From: an uncultured Lachnospiraceae bacterium
GTDB lineage: Bacteria; Bacillota; Clostridia; Lachnospirales; Lachnospiraceae
Assembly: GCA_910579285.1 (NCBI GenBank)
Contig: CAJTTT010000006.1
Span: 10,903 to 74,902 of the forward strand
Length of the DNA stretch: 64,000 bases
Direction: 5' to 3'
A program made the position numbers and the translations under genes. Under the pieces are notes generated by a model, which saw nothing but the letters and a program-made list of their open reading frames with translations, searched no databases and was not told the DNA's origin. Below, in pieces: positions 38,442-47,382 of this stretch (positions are counted from its first letter, which is position 1; the number at the start of each line of letters is the position of its first letter).

Positions 38442-41138
38442 TCATGGCTCCTGCTGTTTTTCTTTCCGTACAAACATCAGTCCGAACGTCCCGACGCCGC
38501 AGTTGCACGACACGGTGGCAGACGCTTTCTGGAGAATTATTTGATCGAAGTGGATATATTTTTCCACGGTCTCCACAATCTCATCAACCTGTTTCACGCT
38601 GCAGCCGGCGTAGGTGAGGAAGAGGATGCGTGTGTCGACCTGTCTGCTGTGTTGAAACAGTTTTTTGATATACTGTCTGACTGCCCGGTGCATATTGCCG
38701 GATTCCATACACCACAGTTTCAGTCTGTTTTTGGACATGGCCAGAACCGGGTGGAGATGCATCGCGGTGCACAGTCTGTGGACGGTTCCGCTTACCTTAC
38801 CGTTTCGGTAAAGGGCAGCGGTGCCCGGCACAAGGAAGTTTGAGAAAACTCGTTCCCGGTATGCATCAAGCGCCTCACGGATTTCCTTCACGGATCGTCC
38901 CTCCTCGGCCATTCTGGCAGCGTAGAGCACCATCAGGCCGTGCCCGCTGCTGATGTGGGCGGAGTCGATCACAGTGACATTGTCAAACGTTTTGGCTGCC
39001 TGGGTGGCGTTAGGGTATGCGCCGCTTAAGCTTGCGGCGGCGGTAATGTGGATGACATGCTCCGCGTCCGCCAGTGTCTTTGCAAAGAAATATTCATATT
39101 CGGACGGCTCTGCCGTAGAGGAGTGGGAATGGTTTCCTTCCTCCTGCAGATAGGAGAGCAGGCTGTCCGAGGAGATCTCAGACAGATCGCAGAAACGGCC
39201 TTCTTCCGTGTGCACATAGCAGTGCATGAGACGGATGTGGAAACGTTCCAACAGATCTTTTGGAAGGTCACAGATACAGTCTGCTGTGACGGCTGTCTTG
39301 CGTTTGCGGGCGCTGCTCACCTGGTTCAGCCCTTCCATAGGATCTGCCTCGTCGCCGGCATCCTGAGCCATATATTCGATCAGCGCGGGCGGAAGATATT
39401 TGAGAAGTCCGGCCTCTAAAAGAGGCACGCTGATGGGTTTGGCGAGATAGCCGTCAAAGCCCATGTTCTGGTAAACCTGTTCCGCGTCCGACATGACGTT
39501 GGCGGTCAGGGCGATCACGGGGGTTTTCTGGCAGAAGCCTTTGGTCTGGCTGCGGATGGCGTGCAGGGTCGCGGCTCCATCCATATCCGGCATCATGTGG
39601 TCCATGAGAATGACATGGTAAGTGTTTTCGGCTGTCCTCTGCAGCGCCTCTTTTCCGCTGTCCGCCGTATCCACCTTCACTTTGGTATCGCGCAGCAGTT
39701 TCACCACTACCATCAGGTTCATGGAATTGTCGTCCACCACCAGAATGCGGGCATCCGGCGCGATAAAGCTGTGATGGTAGACGGAACGACGGTTCAACTG
39801 TTTCTGCACGGCAAAGTCTATGACGCCGATGGGGCGGACATTGACGATACGCTGCTGCAGTTCAACGGTAAAGACAGAGCCTTTGTGATAAACGCTGTCC
39901 ACGGTTATTTTACCGCCCATCATTTCCATCAGCTGCTTGGAGATGGTGAGCCCAAGCCCGGTGCCCTCGATATTGCGGTTATCTGATTGATCCACACGCT
40001 TGAAGGAGTGGAAGAGATCATCGAGGCTTTCCTTGCGGATTCCCATACCTGTATCTTCCACCGAGATTCGCAGAAGAATCTGGTCTGCGGCAACCCGTTC
40101 TCCTTTGGCGGATAAAGTGACGGAGCCGGAATCTGTATATTTGACCGCGTTGGTCAGCATGTTGGTGACGACTTGTTTGATCCGCACCTCATCGCCGTAG
40201 AGCATGGAGGGGATATCGGGATCGATGTCCACCTTAAACTCGAGATTTTTCTGGTGTGCCCGGATCCAGATCAGATTCACCAGATCACTGAGCAGGGAGC
40301 TGAACTCGTACTGGGTTGGCACAATATCCATTTTGCCGGATTCCAGTTTCGAGAGATCCAGAATATCATTGATGGTGGTGAGAAGCATTTTGCTGGCGTT
40401 CTGGATGTTGATGGCATTTTCTGCAATCTCATCGGAGATATCTTCCCGGAGAATCATTTCATTCAAACCGATAATCGTGTTGATGGGGGTACGGATTTCG
40501 TGGCTCATATTGGCGAAAAAAGTGTCTTTGGAGCGGGCGATCCGCTCGACCTCTCTCTTTTGCGCTTCCGCGGCCTGCCTTTCCTGCTCGTATGTTTTGC
40601 TCTGGACTTTCAGCAGGATGCCGATAAACAGACTCACGCAGACAAGGGCGACAAAGGAGTCCGAAAAACTGTAGAACCGGGTGGAAGCCGGTACCAGATC
40701 GGGGCGGTAGTAGCACAAAAGATAAGTACCGAGAAAGGAGAGAAAGGACAGCGTCATGGCGATGACAAAATCCCGTCCCTCAAACAAAAGGAAAATAGAG
40801 ACGAGCCCCAGCACAAACCAGACCGGCATACCGCTCTGGGTGCCGCCGCTTTTGATAAAGAGCATAGGAAAGAAGCCTGCATTGATGCCGATGACGAGAA
40901 GCCAGCAGGCTTTTTTGCCGCCATTTCGCGTAAGGGTGAGCCGGATGGAAAGGCCGGAGATTACGCAGATGGGAACCAGCGAATATAAAACTTTGGGATC
41001 GGCGCCGGGAAGGACGAGAATGATGCCGATCACGGAGGAGATGAACACCAGAAGCATAACGATTCGGTTGAGTTTTTCCTGCAGCGCAAGATGTTTTGGG
41101 AAAAGGGTTTTGATAAAGCGCAGCCATTTTTTTCTCAT
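38442..41138 (-). CDS. Hybrid histidine kinase with receiver and C-terminal DegV (fatty-acid-binding) domain
   Basis: The 898-residue protein contains, in order: about six membrane helices (20-180); HisKA with NMSHEIRTPINTIIGL (His about 213); HATPase with NMLTNAVKYT and GTGLGLTISKQLM; a receiver domain with ILVVDDNSMNLMVV and LMDHMMPDMDG (Asp about 513); and, from about residue 612 to the end, a complete DegV domain. The last has VTADCICDLP, HITAAASLSGAYPNA, VIDSAHISSGHGLM, the GTAALYRNGKVSG block and a final VSCNCGVGTFGLMF. DegV proteins bind fatty acids for FakA-dependent phosphorylation. The start at 41138, four bases after the upstream kinase stop, has GGAAAGGATGGG. It is the last gene of a three-gene minus-strand operon. 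Confidence 0.92.
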   Translation of the reverse strand: MRKKWLRFIKTLFPKHLALQEKLNRIVMLLVFISSVIGIILVLPGADPKVLYSLVPICVISGLSIRLTLTRNGGKKACWLLVIGINAGFFPMLFIKSGGTQSGMPVWFVLGLVSIFLLFEGRDFVIAMTLSFLSFLGTYLLCYYRPDLVPASTRFYSFSDSFVALVCVSLFIGILLKVQSKTYEQERQAAEAQKREVERIARSKDTFFANMSHEIRTPINTIIGLNEMILREDISDEIAENAINIQNASKMLLTTINDILDLSKLESGKMDIVPTQYEFSSLLSDLVNLIWIRAHQKNLEFKVDIDPDIPSMLYGDEVRIKQVVTNMLTNAVKYTDSGSVTLSAKGERVAADQILLRISVEDTGMGIRKESLDDLFHSFKRVDQSDNRNIEGTGLGLTISKQLMEMMGGKITVDSVYHKGSVFTVELQQRIVNVRPIGVIDFAVQKQLNRRSVYHHSFIAPDARILVVDDNSMNLMVVVKLLRDTKVKVDTADSGKEALQRTAENTYHVILMDHMMPDMDGAATLHAIRSQTKGFCQKTPVIALTANVMSDAEQVYQNMGFDGYLAKPISVPLLEAGLLKYLPPALIEYMAQDAGDEADPMEGLNQVSSARKRKTAVTADCICDLPKDLLERFHIRLMHCYVHTEEGRFCDLSEISSDSLLSYLQEEGNHSHSSTAEPSEYEYFFAKTLADAEHVIHITAAASLSGAYPNATQAAKTFDNVTVIDSAHISSGHGLMVLYAARMAEEGRSVKEIREALDAYRERVFSNFLVPGTAALYRNGKVSGTVHRLCTAMHLHPVLAMSKNRLKLWCMESGNMHRAVRQYIKKLFQHSRQVDTRILFLTYAGCSVKQVDEIVETVEKYIHFDQIILQKASATVSCNCGVGTFGLMFVRKEKQQEP

Positions 41139-41142
41139 ATAT

Positions 41143-43983
41143 CTATTTACCCATCCTTTCCAGAAGCTCGGAGGCGCCGAGGAAATCAAAATCCTGAGTC
41201 AGCTCCCGCAGGCTCTTGGCAAGTTCTGCCAGGGAGGCGTCCTCTGTCTGAAACTGAGAAAGCCGGTCCAGAAGATCCGGGAGGCCCTCGTTCTCAAAGG
41301 AGGACAGTTTTTCTTTGATTTGCGAAAGGAGATTCTGCAGGCCGGTTTCCTCCGCCGTGCTGACAGGGACATCCTCCAGGATGCCGGGATAAACGAAGGC
41401 GTTGCCGGACAGCGCCTCCAAAAGACGGTTATGGTTTTCCATCATCGCCTGGTGGTGCTCCAGGATATAGTCAGTTCGGTTTTCCTTGCCGGCCAGTTCC
41501 AGCTTTTCTGCCATCTCTGACAGTTCATCCGCGCCGATGCCCTTGGCATTGCCTTTTAAGGCGTGGACGCAGATCACATAATTTTTCCAATCCTGTTCCT
41601 GGAAGCAGCGGGACAGATTGTCCCGGCGTTTTTCACCTTCGGCGTGAAAGATGGCGATGATTTCCCGGAACCCTGCCTCGTCCACGCAGTAGGTGAAGGC
41701 CCGCTCCATATCGATCCCTGCCCGGACCAGCTGAAGCCGTCCTCTGGCGGCATCGTCACGCGCATTTACGGCATCGGGGCAGGGGGATGCCGCGGCAGAA
41801 GATTTTTCCTTCGAAAGAACGGATTCTTCGGTCATTTCCTGGCTGACCGGCTGACCGACCGTCATCTGGGAGAAATCTCCCTGTAACGGGGACTCGCTCA
41901 TCTCCACAGGCATCTGCAGCTGGGAAGGAATGTAGCGGCGTAAGATCCGTTCCAGAACACTCAGTTCAATGGGTTTGGCGATAAAGTCATTGAATCCCTC
42001 GGACAGGAACATGTCCCTCGCGCCGCCGATGGCATTGGCGGTAAAAGCGATGATGGGAAGCGACTGGTAATAGGCTCCTGGCTTTTGACGGATTTTATGA
42101 AGGGTTTCCACACCGTCCATTTCCGGCATCATGTGATCCAGAAAGACACAGTCGTAATTTGGCTTATTCAGCTTTTCCAGGGCTTCCTGCCCGCTGCCTG
42201 CCATTGTGACCTTAAGCCGATAGGGCAGAAGGAGCCTTGCCATAACCTTCAGATTCATGGCGTTGTCATCTACCACCAGCACATTTGCCTGCGGCGCAAT
42301 AAATTTGTTATGTAAACCAGTGTGAAGGTCTTTCCCGTAAAGGACCTTCTGGCCGTTAAAGACTGCGGCGATGGAAAGTATCGTAAAGGGCTTGTAAATG
42401 CGCAGCATATTTCCGGGTACGGGCACTTCCTGGTCATAGTCCAGAAACAGCGCCACCGTTTTTTCCGTGCAGAGTCTGTCGAAAAAGCTGCGGTCTTCCA
42501 TATATTCTTCCCAGCCGATGAAGATATGGGTATAGGCTTCCCGCTCTATTCGGCGTTTCAGCTCTGGAAGATTCCGGCAGACGCGGAAAGGAAAACCGAG
42601 CTGGGCTGCGATGTGCTGGATACATTTTTCATAACCTTCCCGCACTACGGTGTAGTCATATTTTTCCAGATTGATGCAGCAGGCCGCGAACAGATCGTTT
42701 TTGTCACGGATGGATACGATGGGAGTTTCATCCAGAACCTTCTGGGGAATGGTAAACTGAAATTCACTGCCAATGCCCGGTTCGCTTTCCACTGTCATAA
42801 AGCCGCCCATGCTGCGCACCAGTGCCTGTGTGATGGCAAGCCCAAGACCGATGCCGCCTTCTTCCCGGTTCCTTTTGGAATCGACCTGACTGAAACTGGT
42901 GAAAATATGTTCCATATCGTTTCGCTTGATGCCGATGCCGGAATCCCGGACACTGACAAGCAGATTGATGCCGTACGTCTCTTTACGGCTTCCAATGCGA
43001 AGAATCACGCCGCCCTCTTTCGTGAACTTAAAGGCGTTGCCGAGCAGATTCATGGCAATGCGCCGGAATTTCTGTTCATCGCCTAACAGGCTGCCTGGCA
43101 GACCGGCGTCGCAGTCCACAATCAGTTCCAGGTGTTTTCCGTTATCCAGGGTGAGCGCCATGTTGATGATGTCAGTGATGGTGGAGGTGATATTGTAGCT
43201 TTCCTCCGCCAGTTCCAGGCTGCCTGTTTCCAATTCCGAGAAATCCAGGATATTGCTGACCGTGGAGAGAAGATTTCGCCCGGCAGTCTGGATATCGACC
43301 ACGTCCCGCCGCACGTCTGTGGGCAGATCCTCCTGTAAAATAGCTTCGCTCATGCCGCAGACCGCATTGATCGGCGTGCGGATTTCATGGGAAATGTTGA
43401 CGAGAAAGTCATCTTTGCTGCGCTCGGCGGTTTCCAGTTCCCGGATTTTATCAACCAGAAGCTCGTTTGCATCACGCCTGTTTTTCTGGATGATCCAGAT
43501 GACCGCGGAGACCGTGTAGACGGAGAGAAACTGGACAACGAGCCTCAGCGCGCTGCGGGGGCCGGTAATGGCGATGGTTCTTGCGACAAAACCGTGATAC
43601 AGAAAGAGGAAAAAGGGGACGATGAGTCCGGGATAGAGAATCTGCTGGGTATTGAAAATGCTGAGCAGGACAATCACGCCCGCCATCGTGACAAGCATGG
43701 AAGAAAAACTGTTCGTAAACAGGGCGAAGAGGATGAACTCGGCCCAGCAGGCGATGCTGATGAAATTCGCCCGGCGGGAATGATCCCAGTATTCTCTGGA
43801 ATAGATAAACCAGCCGGAAAGTGTTGGGAGAAAAAGCAGCTCCCTGATGTAGACACTCCACCCGGAGAGCAGCCCTGTGGCAAATGCGGCCGCGGTGTAG
43901 AGGCTTAAGACAATGAGCACAATGCGCTCCAGTCTCCGTTCGGCCCGTTCCGTTTTTATCTGTGTATTGTCCAAGGCAGTCAA
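41143..43983 (-). CDS. Hybrid histidine kinase with pseudo-receiver, receiver and HPt domains
   Basis: The 946-residue protein has about six membrane helices (15-170), HisKA with NISHEIRTPINAVCGM (His about 199) and HATPase (NLLGNAFKFT, GGIGLGLAITQ). A region at about 425-555 looks like a receiver without the phospho-Asp motif. A true receiver follows, NVLVVDDNAMNLKVM with CVFLDHMMPEMDG (Asp about 616), then an HPt domain, ICVHALKGNAKGIGADEL (His about 807), and a helical tail. It can carry a full His-Asp-His relay and may pass phosphate to the DegV-fusion kinase receiver or the HD-GYP regulator. The start is a TTG 26 bases after the HD-GYP gene, with GGAAAGGAG immediately upstream; the start could be a few codons later. 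Confidence 0.9.
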   Translation of the reverse strand: MTALDNTQIKTERAERRLERIVLIVLSLYTAAAFATGLLSGWSVYIRELLFLPTLSGWFIYSREYWDHSRRANFISIACWAEFILFALFTNSFSSMLVTMAGVIVLLSIFNTQQILYPGLIVPFFLFLYHGFVARTIAITGPRSALRLVVQFLSVYTVSAVIWIIQKNRRDANELLVDKIRELETAERSKDDFLVNISHEIRTPINAVCGMSEAILQEDLPTDVRRDVVDIQTAGRNLLSTVSNILDFSELETGSLELAEESYNITSTITDIINMALTLDNGKHLELIVDCDAGLPGSLLGDEQKFRRIAMNLLGNAFKFTKEGGVILRIGSRKETYGINLLVSVRDSGIGIKRNDMEHIFTSFSQVDSKRNREEGGIGLGLAITQALVRSMGGFMTVESEPGIGSEFQFTIPQKVLDETPIVSIRDKNDLFAACCINLEKYDYTVVREGYEKCIQHIAAQLGFPFRVCRNLPELKRRIEREAYTHIFIGWEEYMEDRSFFDRLCTEKTVALFLDYDQEVPVPGNMLRIYKPFTILSIAAVFNGQKVLYGKDLHTGLHNKFIAPQANVLVVDDNAMNLKVMARLLLPYRLKVTMAGSGQEALEKLNKPNYDCVFLDHMMPEMDGVETLHKIRQKPGAYYQSLPIIAFTANAIGGARDMFLSEGFNDFIAKPIELSVLERILRRYIPSQLQMPVEMSESPLQGDFSQMTVGQPVSQEMTEESVLSKEKSSAAASPCPDAVNARDDAARGRLQLVRAGIDMERAFTYCVDEAGFREIIAIFHAEGEKRRDNLSRCFQEQDWKNYVICVHALKGNAKGIGADELSEMAEKLELAGKENRTDYILEHHQAMMENHNRLLEALSGNAFVYPGILEDVPVSTAEETGLQNLLSQIKEKLSSFENEGLPDLLDRLSQFQTEDASLAELAKSLRELTQDFDFLGASELLERMGK
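42308..42317 (+). repeat. TTATGTAAAC motif, copy 7, inside the HPt kinase gene
   Basis: Plus-strand reading within the minus-strand gene, in the region between pseudo-receiver and receiver (GLHNKFIAP). The base after it is C, as in copies 1, 2, 8 and 10. Confidence 0.6.
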
Positions 43984-44009
43984 CGCTCCTTTCCCGGCGT
44001 GAGAGAAAC

Positions 44010-45083
44010 TTATGTATCTTTGATTTGAAGCATCTCCTTCAACCGTGGGAGCATGTTCATAAATACGTCCAGGATCACAGGGTCGAACTGGGTGCCGCGG
44101 CCCTCAGACATGATCTGCATAATACGTTCGATGGGGCGGACGGGGGGCTTGTAGCAGCGCTCCTCATAGAGTGCGTCAAAGACATCCGCTACGGCCATAA
44201 TCCGCGCAGAGAGCGGAATGCTGGTTTCGGTAAGCCCGGTGGGATAGCCGGTTCCGTCCCACCTTTCGTGATGATACAGGGCGATGTCCTCCACCATCCG
44301 CACATAGGGCTCGTCCTCGATATCACCGATGATGGTCTGGATGATTTTTTTGCTGTGCGTGGTGTGCTGCTTCATGGTCTCAAATTCTTCGGGGGTCAGC
44401 TTCCCGGGCTTTTGCAAAATGGCGTCAGGGATTTTGATTTTTCCAACGTCGTGCAGCGGCGCAGCTTTACAGAGATTCTCGATATAAGCGGGCGTAAGCT
44501 CCTGCGTGAAGTGACCGCGGGTAAGCAGCTCAACGGCAATCATCCCGACATAGGTCTGTGTATTTTTCACATGCTTTCCCGTGCTGCCGTCGCGGCTTTC
44601 AATCAGGTTGGCCATGCCGATAATGACGGATTCCTGGATTCGCCCGAGCCGCAGGGCATCCTCCGTTATTTTCTGCGCCTGGATGCTCACCATATTTTCC
44701 AGATTGTGACGGTACTGGTCAAGCTCAATGGTTTTGCTGACGCGGCTTAAGAGAATGTCCGGAACAAAGGGCTTGATCACGAAGTCCATAGCGCCCATCT
44801 GGAAACATTTGATCTCTGTCTCCGCCAGACTGTCCGCGGTCAGAAAGATGACAGGAATGCTCTTGGTCTGGGTATCGGAGCGCAGCTTTTCCATCATCTC
44901 GAACCCGTTCATCTGAGGCATGTTAATATCCAGAAGGATCAGGTCCGGGCGGTGTGATTCCAGGTATTTGAGAGCCGCCTCTCCCGAAGTGCAGGCGGCT
45001 ATGCGGTACTGCGGTCCGAGAATCCGCTGGGCAAGAGACAGATTGGTCTTATCATCGTCAACTACGAGAATCGTATTTTTCAT
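44010..45083 (-). CDS. Response regulator with HD-GYP domain (probable c-di-GMP phosphodiesterase)
   Basis: The 357-residue protein has an N-terminal receiver (ILVVDDDKTNLSLAQRIL, LILLDINMPQMNGFEMM with the phospho-Asp near residue 52) and an HD-GYP domain with HDVGKIKIPDAIL, MKQHTTHSKKII and HHERWDGTGYPTGL, including the HD metal ligands and the GYP signature. Such proteins degrade cyclic di-GMP when phosphorylated. The start at 45083 has AAAGGGGATTTTC upstream; longer versions would begin in the promoter region. It is the first gene of the operon with the two hybrid kinases. Confidence 0.93.
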   Translation of the reverse strand: MKNTILVVDDDKTNLSLAQRILGPQYRIAACTSGEAALKYLESHRPDLILLDINMPQMNGFEMMEKLRSDTQTKSIPVIFLTADSLAETEIKCFQMGAMDFVIKPFVPDILLSRVSKTIELDQYRHNLENMVSIQAQKITEDALRLGRIQESVIIGMANLIESRDGSTGKHVKNTQTYVGMIAVELLTRGHFTQELTPAYIENLCKAAPLHDVGKIKIPDAILQKPGKLTPEEFETMKQHTTHSKKIIQTIIGDIEDEPYVRMVEDIALYHHERWDGTGYPTGLTETSIPLSARIMAVADVFDALYEERCYKPPVRPIERIMQIMSEGRGTQFDPVILDVFMNMLPRLKEMLQIKDT

Positions 45084-45159
45084 CTGAAAATCCCCTTTAC
45101 ATTTTGAGACGGCATTCTCTGAATCGCCGCTGTCTTGTGACGATTTTTTGCTATATTTT

Positions 45160-45188
45160 ATTGTAAAACAATCCGCCAATAAAATCAA
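45160..45188 (-). promoter_or_regulatory. Promoter of the HD-GYP/hybrid kinase operon
   Basis: On the minus strand, TTGATT (45188-45183), a 17-base spacer and TACAAT (45165-45160), 77 bases before the HD-GYP start. Confidence 0.6.
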
Positions 45189-45289
45189 GAAACCGAAAAA
45201 ACGCAAGGGAAGATTTTAACAGGGTGGAAGTGTTTGCCTAACGGTAGGAATCTGTGTTATTATTTACCTAATATCATCGAAATTATATA

Positions 45290-45318
45290 GGTTTCCATAA
45301 TGGATTATTATGTAAACC
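45290..45318. promoter_or_regulatory. Inverted repeat made of two TTATGTAAACC-type half sites, upstream of the Suv3-like gene (copy 8)
   Basis: GGTTTCCATAAT (45290-45301), five bases, ATTATGTAAACC (45307-45318). One mismatch separates this from a perfect 29-bp palindrome. It is 38 bases before the helicase start and is the only place where the TTATGTAAAC motif forms a palindrome, which suggests it is the operator form. Confidence 0.6.
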
Positions 45319-45355
45319 AAGAAGCGCCCATAAAAATTTGGCGGACAGAGGAAAT

Positions 45356-47359
45356 ATGGAAGCAGGTAATCACATGCAGGAAGATAAAACGGCGGAAAAG
45401 AAAGCGCGGCAGGCGGCGGAGCAGGACAGCATTCCCAAAAAGCTCTGGACGGTCTACGAGAAGGCTTTCTTTTCCTTTTCGGCGGAGGAGAGCCGCAGAT
45501 TTACCAGGAGTACAGAAAAGCAGCTAGGGCAGCTGGAGCGGCGTATTGCCCGCAAGAAAAAACAGGAAAACCATCAGGTGCTGGCGGATATGAAGGATCT
45601 GCACAGGAAAGTGGCGCAGATTGGCTATACGGTGGTGCTTAAGGATATCAGATGGATGAAAAAATACCGCCGGGTGGTGCGGCTGTTGGCCAGACTGGAT
45701 ATAAGTTTCCTGAAAAAAATGGCATCCGGGGCGGTTCCCGAAGATATCGCCGGGATGGAGAAGACGGCACAGCTTCTTCGGACGAAATCGCTCTATGAAA
45801 TTTACAAGGACGAATACATGCAGTATCTGGTCGGACAGCGGATTGAGGAGCTGATGGAGGCGGAGCCGGAAAAGCAGTACCCCGAGGCCAGGGGCATGAA
45901 GCGGCATTTTATCCTGCACATCGGCCCGACCAACAGCGGCAAGACCTACGAGGCGCTGCAGCGTCTCAAGCAGGCGTACCACGGCATATATCTGGGACCT
46001 TTGCGTCTTCTGGCGCTGGAGGTCTACGACCGTATGATGACGGACGGCATTCCATGCGATATGATTACGGGGGAAGAAACCATACGGACGCCGGGAAGCT
46101 TTGTACAGGCTTCCACGGTGGAGATTCTGGATATCAGGGAGACTTATGACATTGCCGTCATAGATGAGGCGCAGATGATGGCGGACGAGAACAGGGGCAG
46201 TTACTGGACAAGGGCGATCCTTGGCATCCGCGCCGGGGAGGTTCATGTGTGCTGTTCCGGCACGGCGGAGAAGCTTCTGACCAGGATGATTGCGCGCTGC
46301 GGCGATGAGATGGAAATCGTCCGCCACGAGCGGAATACGAAACTTACGTTTCTTTCGGAACGCTTTGACATATCGAAAGATGTGGAAACGGGTGATGCGC
46401 TGATCGCTTTTTCCAAGAAGAATGTGCTGGCCATCGCGGCGTCTTTAGAGGGACGGGGAATCAGGGCCAGTGTGATTTACGGGAACCTTCCGCCTCAGAC
46501 AAGGCAGGAGCAGGTGCGGCTCTTTACGGAGGGGATTAATCAGGTGGTTGTGGCCACGGACGCCATCGGCATGGGGATTAACCTGCCGATCCGCCGTGTG
46601 GTTTTTATGAATACGACCAAGTTTGACGGCGTCGGGAAGCGCAGGCTTTTTGCGGAGGAAATCAGACAGATTGCGGGCCGGGCCGGCAGGTACGGCTTTT
46701 ACGACACAGGCTATGTGCAGTCGGCGATGGAGCCGGAGTATGTGGGGAAAAAGCTGGCAGAGCCGCTTTATCCGCTGCGGCGGGCGCGGGTCGGTTTCCC
46801 GGAGCTGCTTCTCGATATCGACATCGAGCTGGATGAGATCATAGAGGCATGGGAAAAGACGGGAAATCCTCCCATGTACGATAAAATATCCATGAAGGAG
46901 AGCGTGGATAAATACAGATACCTGCGTGATTATCGAAAGAAAATTACATACATGGCTGACAGGAAGCTGGTGCTGTCCCTGATCACCTGTCCCTTTGACG
47001 TCAAGGACAGGGAGGTGCTCAGGCTGTGGCTTCGCTACTGTGAGAACCCGGAGAAACAGCAAAACTGCCCGATGCTGCCGAAGGACTTTTCCCTGGAAGG
47101 GCTGGAGTCCTATTATAAACAGCTTGACCTGTATACCCAGTTTGCAGCCAGAATGGACTGGGTGGTGGATAAGGAAGAGGTGGCCGCCAACAGGGAGTGG
47201 GCGCAGCATGAGATCGGGGAGCTTCTAAAGGACGATAAGGGACAGTTTGAGAGAAAATGCCGTATCTGCGGCAGACCTCTTGCATGGAATGCGGCTTATC
47301 CCATCTGTGACCGCTGCTATCGCAGAATGGAGAGGGATAACAGGGAAGACGCAGGCTGA
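45356..47359 (+). CDS. Suv3-like DExH RNA helicase with C-terminal zinc ribbon
   Basis: A superfamily-2 RNA helicase resembling mitochondrial Suv3, which works with RNases in RNA decay. The 667-residue protein has a basic helical N-terminus (1-175), HIGPTNSGKTYEALQRL (Walker A near 190), VIDEAQMMAD (DExH box near 269), CSGTAEKL (motif III position), VVVATDAIGMGINL (motif V) and EEIRQIAGRAGRYG (motif VI, near 437). A Suv3-type C-terminal helical region and a four-Cys ribbon, CRICGRPL...PICDRC, near 633-655 follow. The start is uncertain: ATG at 45356 (GAGGAAAT upstream) is chosen over TTG 45338 and ATG 45374. A PPTase gene follows. Confidence 0.88.
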   Translation: MEAGNHMQEDKTAEKKARQAAEQDSIPKKLWTVYEKAFFSFSAEESRRFTRSTEKQLGQLERRIARKKKQENHQVLADMKDLHRKVAQIGYTVVLKDIRWMKKYRRVVRLLARLDISFLKKMASGAVPEDIAGMEKTAQLLRTKSLYEIYKDEYMQYLVGQRIEELMEAEPEKQYPEARGMKRHFILHIGPTNSGKTYEALQRLKQAYHGIYLGPLRLLALEVYDRMMTDGIPCDMITGEETIRTPGSFVQASTVEILDIRETYDIAVIDEAQMMADENRGSYWTRAILGIRAGEVHVCCSGTAEKLLTRMIARCGDEMEIVRHERNTKLTFLSERFDISKDVETGDALIAFSKKNVLAIAASLEGRGIRASVIYGNLPPQTRQEQVRLFTEGINQVVVATDAIGMGINLPIRRVVFMNTTKFDGVGKRRLFAEEIRQIAGRAGRYGFYDTGYVQSAMEPEYVGKKLAEPLYPLRRARVGFPELLLDIDIELDEIIEAWEKTGNPPMYDKISMKESVDKYRYLRDYRKKITYMADRKLVLSLITCPFDVKDREVLRLWLRYCENPEKQQNCPMLPKDFSLEGLESYYKQLDLYTQFAARMDWVVDKEEVAANREWAQHEIGELLKDDKGQFERKCRICGRPLAWNAAYPICDRCYRRMERDNREDAG

Positions 47360-47382
47360 ACAGTTACGGAAAAGGAGCAGCT

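Noticed and set aside
40173..40988. Plus-strand frame of 271 codons opposite the DegV-fusion kinase
   Set aside because: It is a shadow of the HisKA/HATPase region; it has no start site and no recognisable domain.
42322..43086. Plus-strand frame of 254 codons opposite the HPt kinase
   Set aside because: It is a shadow of the kinase core; no ribosome binding site is present.
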